Shown: positions 37,603 through 47,331, numbered from the stretch's first letter. The stretch: 64,000 nucleotides of DNA from Verrucomicrobiales bacterium (GCA_016795425.1 JAEUHG010000139.1:1-64000), one strand, 5' to 3'. Notes: generated by a model from the sequence alone, not told the origin. Numbers and translations are program-made.

Positions 37603-39330
37603 TCACGCCTTTCGATGGCTTGCTGCCGGTTTGGATGCGGGTGGTTGCGACAGAATCTCCCCAGCGCGATGCAACGCCGCGTCGAGGTTTTCACAGAAAT
37701 TCTCGGCACCCCATTTTTCAACCAAACCCGCCTGGCTCATGGCCATCAGAGGCTGGGTGTGCGCCCCGCTGATGAGGATTTTCGTCCCGTAGCTTTCCCA
37801 TTTCTCCTGAATCTCCTCCAACGCATTCAACCCCGTCGCGTCAATGGCCAGAACATCCTGCATGCGCAGGATCAATACCCGCGGGCGCTCGCTCAACCGC
37901 TTCAGTCCGGTCTCCAGCTTGTCGGCCGCGCCGAACAGGAAGGCCCCCACCAATCGAAACGTCACGACCCCCTTCGGGATTTCCTTACCTTCCATGCGGT
38001 TCTGCGCGGAATCAGAAGTCTCCCGCGTGTCCGCCGCGATCAACTGAGTGGTCGAGGCGATGCGATGGATGAACATCGCCGCGGCCAGCAACAGGCCAAC
38101 CTCGACCGCGAAGGTCAGGTCGAAGAGCACGGTCAACGCGAAGGTGAGCAGGAACACCAGGGCGTCGCCACGCGGCCAGCGAGTCACACGCCGGAAGTTG
38201 TGCCATTCCCCCATGCGCAACGCCACGTTGACCAGCACGCCACCGAGCGTGGCCAACGGAATGTTCGTGGCCAGCGGCGCGGCCACCAGCACGATCCCCA
38301 GGAGCACCACGGCGTGAATCAGCCCGGCCACTGGCGTCCTGGCACCGTTGCGCACATTGGTCGCCGTCCGAGCAATGGCGCCCGTCGCCGGGATGCCGCC
38401 CAGCAATCCCGAACCGATGTTCGCGATGCCCTGGGCCACCAACTCCTGGTTTGAATCATGGCGATCGTCGATCATGCCGTCCGCCACCACCGCGCACAGC
38501 AGCGATTCGATCGCCGCCAACATGGCGATGGTGAAGGCGGGACGAAACAGCGCCGGCAACTCCATCCAATTGATCGACGGCAAGGTCAGCGGCGGAAGGG
38601 ATTGCGGGATGGCGCCGAAAGTGGAGCCCACGGTGGCCACGCCGAATCGCGTGTCGAGATGTCCGATCACCACCGCCAACGTGCCGAAAATCATCGCGGC
38701 GATGCTGCCTGGCAGGAACCGCTGCCAACGTGCCGGCCAGCCGAAAATGATGACCATCGAGACCGCCGCTAACCCGATGCTCAAAACGTTGATGGAGCCC
38801 AGGTGCTTCGCCAGGAAGATCATCTTCAGTACGAACTCGGCCGGCACCTTCTCACCCTCCGCCAACCCAATCCCCAGCAAATCCTTGAACTGCGAACTCA
38901 AAATGATGAGGGCGATGCCCGCCGTAAATCCACCGGTCACCGGGTAGGGGATGTATTTGATCAACCCGCCCAGCTTCGCCCAACCCATCGCCAACAACAT
39001 CAATCCCGCCAGGATCGTGCAGAGGGTCAGGTTCGCCATCCCATACTGGGCGTAAACGCCATACACGATCCCGATAAACGCCCCCGTCGGTCCGCCAATA
39101 CACACCCGCGTCCCACCCAACAGCGAAATCAGGAAGCCGGCGACGATCGCGGTGTAAAGCCCGGCACGCGGATCCGCCACCGAGGAGATTCCGAAGGCCA
39201 GCGCCAGGGGCAGCGCCACCACTCCGACGGTTAGGCCTGCGTTGAGATCCCGAAAAAACTCCTCCCGCGTGTACCCCTTCAACGTATCGAGAAGCTTCGG
39301 CCGAAAAGAGAAAGTAAGTGACTGCACCAC
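37603..39330 (-). CDS. SulP-family anion permease with STAS domain
   Basis: 575 residues from GTG 39330. The start region DLNAGLTVGVVALPLALAFGISSVADPRAGLYTAIVAGF is the SulP signature, followed by 12-14 helices and a C-terminal STAS domain (VLILRMQDVLAIDATGLNALEEI). Substrate may be sulfate or bicarbonate. The open frame reaches 39411, but residues before the GTG show no family features. Divergent from the octaheme cytochrome gene; the shared 413-bp region contains a MITE-like insertion. Confidence 0.9.
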   Translation of the reverse strand: MVQSLTFSFRPKLLDTLKGYTREEFFRDLNAGLTVGVVALPLALAFGISSVADPRAGLYTAIVAGFLISLLGGTRVCIGGPTGAFIGIVYGVYAQYGMANLTLCTILAGLMLLAMGWAKLGGLIKYIPYPVTGGFTAGIALIILSSQFKDLLGIGLAEGEKVPAEFVLKMIFLAKHLGSINVLSIGLAAVSMVIIFGWPARWQRFLPGSIAAMIFGTLAVVIGHLDTRFGVATVGSTFGAIPQSLPPLTLPSINWMELPALFRPAFTIAMLAAIESLLCAVVADGMIDDRHDSNQELVAQGIANIGSGLLGGIPATGAIARTATNVRNGARTPVAGLIHAVVLLGIVLVAAPLATNIPLATLGGVLVNVALRMGEWHNFRRVTRWPRGDALVFLLTFALTVLFDLTFAVEVGLLLAAAMFIHRIASTTQLIAADTRETSDSAQNRMEGKEIPKGVVTFRLVGAFLFGAADKLETGLKRLSERPRVLILRMQDVLAIDATGLNALEEIQEKWESYGTKILISGAHTQPLMAMSQAGLVEKWGAENFCENLDAALHRAGEILSQPPASKPAASHRKA

Positions 39331-39743
39331 TGCCCCCCGATTCCGGGATACCCCCCGCCTCCTGTCACGCGCAAACTTCCCGGCCCCAACTCTGGGCATC
39401 CCGTCGGGCATTGGGCGATCTCCAAGTTGTCGGGGCGATTTCCGTTAAAATGGCGGGAGAGGACTCCCGCACTCCACGACGACCCGCGTTGGCCTGGCCC
39501 CAGGGTGCGGACTGGCGCGAAGCGTCGTGGACTGCGGCAGTCCCCTGCCGCTTTCCCAGCACGGCAATTCCCGGCCGGAACGGTGGTGCCGCCAACTCGA
39601 CAACTCGGAGATGCGCCCGTCGGGCGTTTGCCTTCAGGAAATCGCATTGCCTGTTGACCAGACGCCAGATAGAACCGCCCGGCAATCTCCTGGAAGCCGT
39701 GCCACCGTCGGGGTCGCACGCATCCAGTGGCAGATCGCCTCGC
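39331..39743. other. Divergent intergenic region containing a MITE-like repeat
   Basis: No gene seen. 39331-39400 precedes the permease gene. 39413-39619 is the repeat. 39630-39743 should hold the promoter of the octaheme cytochrome/porin operon; no convincing -35/-10 pair is visible there. Confidence 0.55.
39413..39619 (+). repeat. MITE-like dispersed repeat, copy 2
   Basis: About 207 bp, near-identical in most of its length to 11548-11760. The right end reads CGACAACTCGGAGATGCGCC, the complement of the left end of copy 1, so the element has terminal inverted repeats of about 20 bp. GTCGGGCATT before it and GTCGGGCGTT after it look like a 10-bp target duplication with one change. Internal hairpins include GCGGCAG-TCCC-CTGCCGC. 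Confidence 0.75.
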
Positions 39744-40538
39744 ATGCCCGGTTCCCGTTTCTCAAAAAGGTGGTTCGCTGCGGCCGCAGGATTCCTGCTC
39801 GGCGGCTTGGCTCTCGTCATCAGCTCCTGCAGCAGCGTGCAACGGACCGTCGTGGTACCGCCCCATATTCCCGGAGCGACCTTCGTGGGCAACCAGGCCT
39901 GTTACGAGTGTCACACCAATTACTCCCACGCCTTCCAGGGCAGTGTTCATTTCCGGGTGCAGGCCGATATCGAGAAACTGCCTGGCGGCACGAGCTGCGA
40001 AAGTTGCCATGGCCCCGGCAGCCGCCATGCCGAGGCGCCGCGCGAACGGGCCCAATTCATCATCAATCCGCGCAAGGATCCGAAAGCCTGCTTCGATTGC
40101 CATCAGGATGTGCATCTCCAGTTCCGCCTGCCCTCTCACCATCCGGTCACTGAGGGTATTCTGAATTGCGTCCAATGCCATGACCCGCATGGCCGCGAGA
40201 TCTTCAAGCCCGCCGGCGGCCTCGGCATGGCCCGCCTCAACGAGCAATGTTCCTCCTGCCATAAGGAACAGGCGCGGACGTACGTCTTCGAACATGAAGC
40301 GATGCGGGAAGGCTGCGTCAGCTGCCACCAGCCCCACGGCTCCATCAACTCCAAGCTTCTGACCGAGCGCGACGCCAACCTCTGCCTGAAATGCCACGCC
40401 CAGGTCCAATCCGGCGCCGGCGAGGTCTGGATTGGCAAAACCGATCATCGCTCGCTCCTCTCCCTCGGCAGTTGCTGGTCCGCCGGCTGCCATACCGCCG
40501 TCCATGGCTCCAACTTCCAACCCAAGCTGCTCTACTGA
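39744..40538 (+). CDS. Octaheme c-type cytochrome lipoprotein
   Basis: 264 residues. The signal peptide ends with lipobox VISSC (Cys29), so a lipid-anchored periplasmic or outer-membrane protein is predicted. Seven CxxCH heme sites start at Cys53, 85, 116, 142, 169, 191 and 214, and an eighth unusual CX4CH (CWSAGCH) starts at Cys244. ESCHGPGSRH and CVSCHQPHGS resemble the MtrA/DmsE and NrfB-like multiheme families, but MtrA has ten hemes and no lipid anchor. ATG 39744 places the signal peptide correctly; all upstream sequence in the open frame is the repeat. The porin-cytochrome fusion gene starts 18 bp downstream. Together they are a candidate electron conduit through the outer membrane (inference). 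Confidence 0.85.
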   Translation: MPGSRFSKRWFAAAAGFLLGGLALVISSCSSVQRTVVVPPHIPGATFVGNQACYECHTNYSHAFQGSVHFRVQADIEKLPGGTSCESCHGPGSRHAEAPRERAQFIINPRKDPKACFDCHQDVHLQFRLPSHHPVTEGILNCVQCHDPHGREIFKPAGGLGMARLNEQCSSCHKEQARTYVFEHEAMREGCVSCHQPHGSINSKLLTERDANLCLKCHAQVQSGAGEVWIGKTDHRSLLSLGSCWSAGCHTAVHGSNFQPKLLY

Positions 40539-40556
40539 GCCCCAACCCACGGTCGC

Positions 40557-42959
40557 GTGAGCGCTTTTCCCTCTTCCCCACCTAAGACCGGTTTCACCGT
40601 CCCGCTGACCTTGGCGGCCTGTCTCGCCGCTTGTCTCCGGGCCGCCGCGGCCGACCCAGTCCTCGCCACGGTCGACGTTTCCAAACTGCCGCCACCGGCC
40701 ACGCGACCGGTCGCCTTCTCCGCCGATATCCAACCCATTCTCGAAAAGGCGTGCCTCCGTTGCCACGGCGCAGAAAAGCCCAAAGCCGGGTATCGTCTTG
40801 ATAATCGCGAGGACGCCATCCGAGGCGGCGACCAGGGAGCCGCCATCGTTCCCGGCGACAGTGCCAAAAGCCCGTTGATTCATTTCGTGGCGAGATTGGT
40901 CGAGGACATGGAGATGCCCCCGACCGGAAAGGGCGAACCCCTGACAGCCGACGAAATCGGGATCCTTCGAGCCTGGATCGATCAAGGGGCCGCGTGGTCC
41001 GAAGATTCCGCACAACCGCGCCTTTCCTATTCATTCACCCCCGCCGCCCAATACATCGCCGTGGACGGCAATGAAGCCCGGTTCCGCGAACACTATTGGA
41101 TGCGCGACGGGTGGGGGGACGGCCTTTCAGAGTTCTCCCTCAAGTACGACATGGATCCGCGGACCCGCGTGGAGATCGAGGGCAGGACGTACACCGGCAC
41201 GGATCAGCACCGGTTCAACGCGCGGGTCGAACGCGATGACCTGGGCTGGGTTCGCGTCGGATATCAGGAGTTTCACCGGTACCACGATGACACCGGCGGC
41301 TACTATAAGCCCTACGGGGACGCCGCGCCGCGGCTCGATGATGACCTCGTGCTTCGACATCGCCACGCCACCATCGAACTCGGCCTGGCCCTCCCGGATC
41401 TGCCGGTCTTCCAGATCGCGTACGACCTCCATCTTCGCGACGGCACCGAAGCCACTCTCAATTGGGGAGCCCTGGATCGCGGGGGAGTTCGACGCGCGAT
41501 TTACCCCGGTCGCCAACGCGTCGACGAAACCACCCACCTGGTGACGTTGGATATCCGTTACGACTGGGATGGACTGCTGATCTCCGACCAGGCGCAGTTC
41601 GAGTGGCACGAGCAAAACAACCTCAAGACCAACTACGACACCCAGGGCGGTGGTTTCGATTTTGCCAATCGGATCAACGACCGGCAGGACTACTGGCGCG
41701 GGGCCAACGTCCTGCGCCTGGAACGCCAACTCCGCGACTGGCTCTACGTCTCCGGCGGGTACCTCTATTCCCAACTCAAGGACATCGGAGGGTTCAGTGT
41801 CGAAAGCTTCGCCCCCAACGACCCGACCGTCCCGCCCTCGCTCGATCTCAGCACCGATGACCTGACGCTTCGTCGGCGGTCCCACACCGCCAATGCCAAC
41901 GTCATGCTCGGCCCTTGGGAGCAACTCCACTTTTATGCGGGACTTCAGGCGGATTGGTCGCGACAGGAAGGATTCGCCGGCGGCCAAGCCTACGGCACCC
42001 GCACCGCCTACGATGCCAATATCGACCGTGCCGCCACGGACGAGAACTTTGGGCTCCGGTATTCGGGAATCCCCTACACCATCCTCTTCGCCGAAACCCG
42101 GTTTCAGCAGGAATCCTACTCACATTTCGAGGAAGGACTTACAGATACGACTCAAGCATTCCTGAGGGATACCGATGCTGACGGAGACCTGCAGGATTTT
42201 GAGGTCGGTTTCACGGTCTCCCCGTGGAAACAAGCCAGTCTGCAGGCCAAATACCGACGGCGCGACCGCTCCAACCATTACGATCACCTCCGGGACGTGG
42301 ATCTGTTCTCCAGTGGAAATGGTTATCCGGCCTTCATCCGGTCGCGCGACACGCTCACCGACGAGTTCGACACGCGCTGGGTGTTTCGCCCCTGCAAATG
42401 GCTCAAAGCCACACTGCGCTACAGCCTCGCCGCCACCGATTTCGAGACCGAAACCGACTCGGTCCAGGACTTCGCCCAAGTCCCTCCCACTTCCTTCTCC
42501 GGTGGACGCCTTCTCGCCGGCCAATATGACGCCCATGTCGTCGGAGCGGGATTTGTCCTCACTCCCTGGAGCCGGTTGCACTTCTCCACGGCGCTCACTT
42601 GGACCACCAGCCGATCGTTGTCCGGCAACAATAATGAGGCAGAAGTGGCGCCCTACCAGGGTGAGGTCTGGAACCTCCTCAACTCCGCCACTTTCGTGGT
42701 CGATGAGAAAACCGACTTCATCGCCACCTACCTTTTTTCCGACGCCGATTACGGTCAGGATAATGCGGCCTCCAGCCTGCCGTTGGGGATTCAGTTCACC
42801 CGACACGCCGCCACTGCCGGCATCACGCGAAAGATGAAACGGGGACAGTCGCTGCGCGTGGAGTACGGCTTTTTCACCTACCACGAACCTTCGCTCGGCG
42901 GCGCCGCGGACTACACAGCCCACGGCTTGTTCACGAGCTACCGCATCCCCCTTCCGTAA
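40557..42959 (+). CDS. Cytochrome c domain fused to a large outer-membrane beta-barrel (MtrB/PioB-like?)
   Basis: 800 residues, GTG start. Signal peptide (VPLTLAACLAACLRAAA). Residues about 50-148 are a planctomycete-type cytochrome c domain (PSCyt1-like): FSADIQPILEKACLRCHGAEK with heme Cys66-Cys69-His70, VPGDSAKSPLI, and MEMPPTG supplying a likely Met ligand. From about 150 to the end the sequence alternates polar and hydrophobic residues with many aromatic-ended strands (e.g. FSLKYDMDPRTRVEIEGRTY, WLYVSGGYLYSQL, LHFSTALTWTTS) and short turns, as in a barrel of more than 20 strands. Length and context fit MtrB/PioB porins, which sheath a multiheme cytochrome, but the N-terminal CxxC of MtrB is absent and the fused heme domain is not part of that family as I know it. 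Barrel assignment is by pattern, not profile search. Confidence 0.75.
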   Translation: MSAFPSSPPKTGFTVPLTLAACLAACLRAAAADPVLATVDVSKLPPPATRPVAFSADIQPILEKACLRCHGAEKPKAGYRLDNREDAIRGGDQGAAIVPGDSAKSPLIHFVARLVEDMEMPPTGKGEPLTADEIGILRAWIDQGAAWSEDSAQPRLSYSFTPAAQYIAVDGNEARFREHYWMRDGWGDGLSEFSLKYDMDPRTRVEIEGRTYTGTDQHRFNARVERDDLGWVRVGYQEFHRYHDDTGGYYKPYGDAAPRLDDDLVLRHRHATIELGLALPDLPVFQIAYDLHLRDGTEATLNWGALDRGGVRRAIYPGRQRVDETTHLVTLDIRYDWDGLLISDQAQFEWHEQNNLKTNYDTQGGGFDFANRINDRQDYWRGANVLRLERQLRDWLYVSGGYLYSQLKDIGGFSVESFAPNDPTVPPSLDLSTDDLTLRRRSHTANANVMLGPWEQLHFYAGLQADWSRQEGFAGGQAYGTRTAYDANIDRAATDENFGLRYSGIPYTILFAETRFQQESYSHFEEGLTDTTQAFLRDTDADGDLQDFEVGFTVSPWKQASLQAKYRRRDRSNHYDHLRDVDLFSSGNGYPAFIRSRDTLTDEFDTRWVFRPCKWLKATLRYSLAATDFETETDSVQDFAQVPPTSFSGGRLLAGQYDAHVVGAGFVLTPWSRLHFSTALTWTTSRSLSGNNNEAEVAPYQGEVWNLLNSATFVVDEKTDFIATYLFSDADYGQDNAASSLPLGIQFTRHAATAGITRKMKRGQSLRVEYGFFTYHEPSLGGAADYTAHGLFTSYRIPLP

Positions 42960-43014
42960 GGCCGGCCCGTCACCACCGCCGGTCTCCAACCGACCCAAAC
43001 CTGCCTGTCACTGC

Positions 43015-43689
43015 GTGAAAACCCTGGTCATCGCCACGAGAAACGCCCACAAGGCGCGTGAAATCCAAACCTTCCTGGGCAACCGATTTCGCTACCTCAC
43101 CCTTCGGGAACTTTCCGGGGCTCCGCCTATCGACGAATCAGGCACCACCTTCGCCGAGAATGCCAAGTTGAAGAGCGAAGGCGTGGCCTGCTGGCTCCTG
43201 CTGAAGCGCGGCACGGATCGCACCCAAGCGTGGTGGGTCCTCGCTGACGATTCGGGCCTCGAAGTCGACGCCCTCCATGGCGACCCCGGTGTCCGGTCCG
43301 CCCGATTCGCCGCCACCGATGTCCAAGTCTCGGCCAATGCGCCCGATGCGGCTAACAATGAGAAACTCCTCCGCCTGCTCGCCGACACTCCGGAGGAACA
43401 GCGCACCGCCCGCTTTCGTTGTGCCTTGTCCCTGACGGAAATCGGCTCGGGCCTGCCCAGCCAGTTGTTCGAGGGTGTGTGCGACGGACGCATCCTCGCC
43501 GGCCCGCGCGGAACCAACGGCTTCGGGTATGATCCGCTCTTCGTGGCCGACGGCTTCTCGACCACCTTCGCCGAGATGTCGTCGGCGGAAAAATCGGTAA
43601 TCAGCCACCGCGCCAAAGCGCTGGACGGACTGCGTTGCTGGGCGGATCGCCGATTTGGCCTCGCCTCCCATGCCCGGGTCACCCATTAG
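43015..43689 (+). CDS. rdgB: XTP/dITP diphosphatase (non-canonical purine NTP pyrophosphatase)
   Basis: 224 residues, GTG start. Hydrolyses ITP/XTP and dITP to monophosphates, keeping damaged purines out of nucleic acids. Motifs: [57 protein letters not shown] and [12 protein letters not shown], all standard for RdgB/HAM1. Followed by aroC in the same direction. Confidence 0.93.
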   Translation: MKTLVIATRNAHKAREIQTFLGNRFRYLTLRELSGAPPIDESGTTFAENAKLKSEGVACWLLLKRGTDRTQAWWVLADDSGLEVDALHGDPGVRSARFAATDVQVSANAPDAANNEKLLRLLADTPEEQRTARFRCALSLTEIGSGLPSQLFEGVCDGRILAGPRGTNGFGYDPLFVADGFSTTFAEMSSAEKSVISHRAKALDGLRCWADRRFGLASHARVTH

Positions 43690-43775
43690 GCGACCTGGGA
43701 CCCGCTTCGCCCCCGCTCCCACGATTCCCCGCGCCGTTTGACCCCGGCCCGCCCCTTCCGGCACGCTGGCGCCGC

Positions 43776-44855
43776 ATGGGCAATTCCTTTGGCCAGTTGT
43801 TCCGCCTAACGACCTGGGGCGAATCCCACGGCGGGGGCGTTGGCGTCGTCGTCGACGGCTGCCCGCCTCGCTTGGAACTCTCGGAAGCCGACATCCAGCC
43901 CGACCTGGATCGACGTCGTCCCGGCCAATCCACGATCACCACGCCTCGCCACGAAACCGACGCGGTCCAGATTCTCAGCGGCACGTTCGAGGGCCGTACC
44001 CTGGGCACCCCGATCTCCATGTGGGTCAAAAACCAGGATTACCGACCGGAGGCCTACTCAGAAATGGCCGAGAAGTTTCGACCGTCCCACGCGGATTATA
44101 CCTACCACGCCAAATACGGAATTCGCGCCTGGCCGGGAGGCGGACGCAGCAGTGCCCGCGAAACGATCGGCCGAGTCGCAGCGGGCGCCATCGCCAAGAA
44201 GCTGCTCAAGGAACGCTGGGGCGTCTCCGTTCTCGCCTGTGTCGTCCAGGTTCAGGACATCCTCGCTCCGGTCGACCCGGAGTCGTTCCGGACGGAAGAC
44301 GTCGAAGCCAACATCGTCCGCTGCCCCAATGCCGAGGTCGCTGCGCGCATGGTCGCCCGCATCGAGGAAGTTCGCAGCCAGGGCAATAGCGTCGGCGGGG
44401 TCATCCTCGGCGTCGCCCGCGGCGTCCCGCCCGGCTGGGGCGAACCGGTTTTCGACCGAATCGAAGCGGACCTCGCCAAGGCCATGCTCAGCCTGCCGGC
44501 TTCCAAAGGGTTCGAAGTCGGCAGCGGTTTCGGCGGCGTGCTCCTCACCGGCCGCGACCACAACGATGCGTTCCGCAATATCGACGGCAAGGTGCGTACC
44601 ACCACCAACCGCTCCGGCGGCGTGCAGGGCGGCATTACCAACGGCGAAACCATCTACTTCCGCACGGCCTTCAAACCTGTCGCCACCATCATGCGGGAAC
44701 AGGAAACGGTCGATGCGAGATACCAGAACACCACGCTCACCGGCCGGGGACGCCACGATCCCTGCGTCCTTCCTCGCGCGGTGCCCATGGTCGAGGCGAT
44801 GACCGCGTTGGTCCTCGTCGACCACGCCCTGCGCCATCACGCTCAATGCGGCTGA
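43776..44855 (+). CDS. aroC: Chorismate synthase
   Basis: 359 residues. FMN-dependent conversion of EPSP to chorismate, last step of the shikimate route. Motifs: [64 protein letters not shown] and [16 protein letters not shown]-terminal [18 protein letters not shown]. Start MGNSFG at 43776 matches the family. Convergent with the esterase gene (7-bp gap). Confidence 0.96.
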   Translation: MGNSFGQLFRLTTWGESHGGGVGVVVDGCPPRLELSEADIQPDLDRRRPGQSTITTPRHETDAVQILSGTFEGRTLGTPISMWVKNQDYRPEAYSEMAEKFRPSHADYTYHAKYGIRAWPGGGRSSARETIGRVAAGAIAKKLLKERWGVSVLACVVQVQDILAPVDPESFRTEDVEANIVRCPNAEVAARMVARIEEVRSQGNSVGGVILGVARGVPPGWGEPVFDRIEADLAKAMLSLPASKGFEVGSGFGGVLLTGRDHNDAFRNIDGKVRTTTNRSGGVQGGITNGETIYFRTAFKPVATIMREQETVDARYQNTTLTGRGRHDPCVLPRAVPMVEAMTALVLVDHALRHHAQCG

Positions 44856-44862
44856 GGGCCGG

Positions 44863-45627
44863 TCATTTCAACGCCTGCCCGAACATCCAATCGTAAAGCG
44901 CAGGATCGTTGTACGCTGCCGTCCATGAATCGTGCCCTGCGTCCGGATAAACCGTGAGCTTGGGTTGGTTTCCGATGGCTTTCAGGGCCTCCACCATCCG
45001 CTGCGATTCATCCAGCGCGACGACATTGTCCTTGGCTCCGTGAAACACCCAGATCGGCAGCCGCTTCAGTGCTTCGCGGCGAGCCCCCTGGGGTAACTTC
45101 AACCGAATCGTGCTGCCACCGCCGCAAATCGGCACCACCGCCGCGAAACGTTCCGGATGCGCGGCCAGCCAATCCCAGGAGGCGTATCCCCCCATGCTTA
45201 GACCAGTGAGGTAAACCCGCTTCGGGTCCACAGCCAAAGTCCCCAGCAAGTCCGTCAACCAGGCATCCAACCCTTCCACATCCCATACCTGGCCTTCCGG
45301 ACACTGCGGCGACACCACCACGCCGGGAAATTCCTTGCCGGCCTGGATCAACTTCGGAGGACCATGAACCGCGACCTTGCTCAGCTCGGTCCCTCTTTCA
45401 CCCGCGCCGTGCAGGAAGATCAGGAGCGGCCATCGCTTCCCCGCCGTAGCGGAGTAGTCCTTGGGCAAATAACGAAGGTAGGCGATATCCACCGGGTGAG
45501 AAATCGAGGTCTGGAATCGGGCCGAGTGCTGCCCGGTCGCAACGGATTTCATAGACGAAGAGGCGCAGCCCGCCAGGCCCATTCCCAGGGCCAGCAGGAA
45601 CGCCACGCGTAGCATCGAAGGTTTCAT
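44863..45627 (-). CDS. Alpha/beta-hydrolase lipoprotein (predicted esterase/peptidase)
   Basis: 254 residues. Lipoprotein signal (LGMGLAGC). Hydrolase core: WPLLIFLHGAGERG oxyanion region, nucleophile elbow GLSMGGYASWDW, FHGAKDNVVAL (acid), DAGHDSWTAAYND (His). Close to the COG4099 esterase group; the substrate is probably an ester or feruloyl/acetyl group. Lies in a secreted-enzyme neighbourhood. Confidence 0.88.
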   Translation of the reverse strand: MKPSMLRVAFLLALGMGLAGCASSSMKSVATGQHSARFQTSISHPVDIAYLRYLPKDYSATAGKRWPLLIFLHGAGERGTELSKVAVHGPPKLIQAGKEFPGVVVSPQCPEGQVWDVEGLDAWLTDLLGTLAVDPKRVYLTGLSMGGYASWDWLAAHPERFAAVVPICGGGSTIRLKLPQGARREALKRLPIWVFHGAKDNVVALDESQRMVEALKAIGNQPKLTVYPDAGHDSWTAAYNDPALYDWMFGQALK

Positions 45628-45936
45628 GGTCGGCGCCGAATCCTAGGGCGATCCGCGCCGGTGACGCGAGCAGCGGTTTTTCAAAAGGGCGTCCCGGGAA
45701 GTATGGGAACCTGCCAGGCTCAGTATCACTCACCGATTCCGTACCTTGAAGAATCACTGCCTTCTCAACTCCACCTTGGCACCGGGCGGATGAATACTCC
45801 GTTCCGGCAGCGCACCATCCTCTGGCATCTCGTCAGGCTTACGCCATCGAGTCCACCAGATACTTCCGTCACCTGCCTGGAAGCACCCCACCATCCCTCC
45901 CTGCTTTGGAGATTGAATGATCCGGTTCCCGCTGCC
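45628..45936. other. Intergenic stretch, no gene recognised
   Basis: Divergent spacer between the esterase and the next plus-strand gene. Long open frames cross it, but none has a signal peptide, ribosome site or recognisable motif in this part. No hairpin repeat seen. Confidence 0.5.
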
Positions 45937-47079
45937 ATGTCCAAGCCCGCCATCATGTTTCGCGTTTCCACCATCGCTTTCGCCCTCAGCCTTTGCCTCG
46001 CGGGGGATGGTTCCTCCACCGCAGCCGCCACCGAATCCGCCGTCCGTCGCAGCCTTGTCTTCTCCAATGCCACCGCGCGCCTGGTTGCCGACCTCGACGG
46101 CGGTGCGATCGGAGACTTCCGGCGCGTCGGCAACCCGGTGAATCCCCTCCATTGGGGAACCCCGACCGCTGGCGACACCGCGATTCGAGGTTTCGGTCAC
46201 TTTCTGTGCCTCGATCGCTGGGGTCCACCCTCCGAGGCCGAAGGCGCCCGCGGCATGCCGTACCACGGTGAAGCCAGCCACGTGGCGTGGCAGCCCGGCG
46301 GTGAAGTGAGTCCACGCGCCGGAGCCCTCGAAGCGACGATGTCGGCGAAACTCCCCATCGCCGGCCTCGCCATCCAACGGCGCATCCGCTTCTCGGTCTC
46401 GGATCCCGTCTTCGCGGTGCGCGAAGTCATCACCAACGAAAACCCACTCGGCCGCCTCTACAATTGCGTCCAACACCCAACCATCGGACCGCCCTTCCTC
46501 GACACCCGTACCCTCGTGGACTGCAACGGCCGCCGCGGCTTTGCCCAGGGTGGTTCTCTCCCCCATCCGGAGGAACCCTCGTCCTATTGGCCGCGCGCGC
46601 TGACCAAGGACGGCGAATCCGTCGATCTTCGCCGACTCCTCGACGACCCCGAGCCGAACGTTGTCACCTACGCCATCGACCAACCCTATGGTTGGGTGAC
46701 GGCCATCAGTCCCTCCACCCGACTGCTCCTGGGATATTTCTGGAAAACATCCGATTACCCTTGGATCAGCCTTTGGCGCGATGTTCGTGACGGCGCGCCG
46801 GCTGCGCGCGGACTCGAGTTCGGCACCACCGGCCTTCATCAACCGTTCCCTATTCTGACCAAGAAAGGACGCATCTGGGATCGGCCGCTGGCCGAGCACC
46901 TCGATTCCGGACAGGCGGTTGGCAAGGAGTACATCGCCTTTCTCCTGGAGATCCCTCCGGATTTCCGAGGAGTCGAGGACGTGGTGCTTCAAGGCAATCA
47001 ATTGACCGTGCGCGAACGGTCCGCTGAAGGCCCACCTCGCGAACTTCGGCTCTCGATCGAACACCTGCTGGTTCCCTGA
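45937..47079 (+). CDS. Secreted protein of unknown function, possible mutarotase-like fold
   Basis: 380 residues. Signal peptide (STIAFALSLCLAGDGSSTAA). Mostly beta-strand with phrases typical of galactose mutarotase-like proteins (VFAVREVITNENPLGRLYNCVQHPTIGPPF, LEFGTTGLHQP). No catalytic set confirmed. ATG 45937 gives the signal peptide. The following gene is a PVC-type propeller-cytochrome, and both may belong to secreted carbohydrate use (inference). Confidence 0.6.
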   Translation: MSKPAIMFRVSTIAFALSLCLAGDGSSTAAATESAVRRSLVFSNATARLVADLDGGAIGDFRRVGNPVNPLHWGTPTAGDTAIRGFGHFLCLDRWGPPSEAEGARGMPYHGEASHVAWQPGGEVSPRAGALEATMSAKLPIAGLAIQRRIRFSVSDPVFAVREVITNENPLGRLYNCVQHPTIGPPFLDTRTLVDCNGRRGFAQGGSLPHPEEPSSYWPRALTKDGESVDLRRLLDDPEPNVVTYAIDQPYGWVTAISPSTRLLLGYFWKTSDYPWISLWRDVRDGAPAARGLEFGTTGLHQPFPILTKKGRIWDRPLAEHLDSGQAVGKEYIAFLLEIPPDFRGVEDVVLQGNQLTVRERSAEGPPRELRLSIEHLLVP

Positions 47080-47114
47080 GCCTGTCCTCTCCGTGAACCG
47101 CCGAACCCAGCGCA

Positions 47115-47192
47115 CCTCGTCGCAGCGCGACGAGGGTCGCCTGACTGGATTCAATTCCAATCCAGGTGGGCCCTGTTGCGCTGCGACAGGGC
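47115..47192 (+). repeat. REPIN-like element with three hairpins
   Basis: 78 bp. Hairpin A 47115-47135 CCTCGTCGC-AGC-GCGACGAGG (perfect 9-bp stem). Hairpin B 47145-47165 CTGGATT-CAATTCC-AATCCAG (perfect 7-bp stem). Hairpin C 47170-47192 GCCCTGTTGC-GCT-GCGACAGGGC (one G-T mismatch). A and C share the core GTCGCAGCGC in opposite orientation, so they form an inverted pair of palindromes. Confidence 0.7.
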
Positions 47193-47331
47193 ATTCCAGC
47201 CCGAGTTCATGGCAGGTGCGCCGTTCTGAACGGAACCGGCGGCCACCCAGAATGCTCTCCACCGCAATTCCCCGCCGACCACACGACGCAACCAAGCCGC
47301 CCGTCCGAGTCGGTGTGACGCCCAAATACCA

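Noticed and set aside
39279-39719. Minus-strand frame similar in translation to one at 11530-11886
   Set aside because: The similarity is due to the shared MITE-like repeat, not to a protein family.
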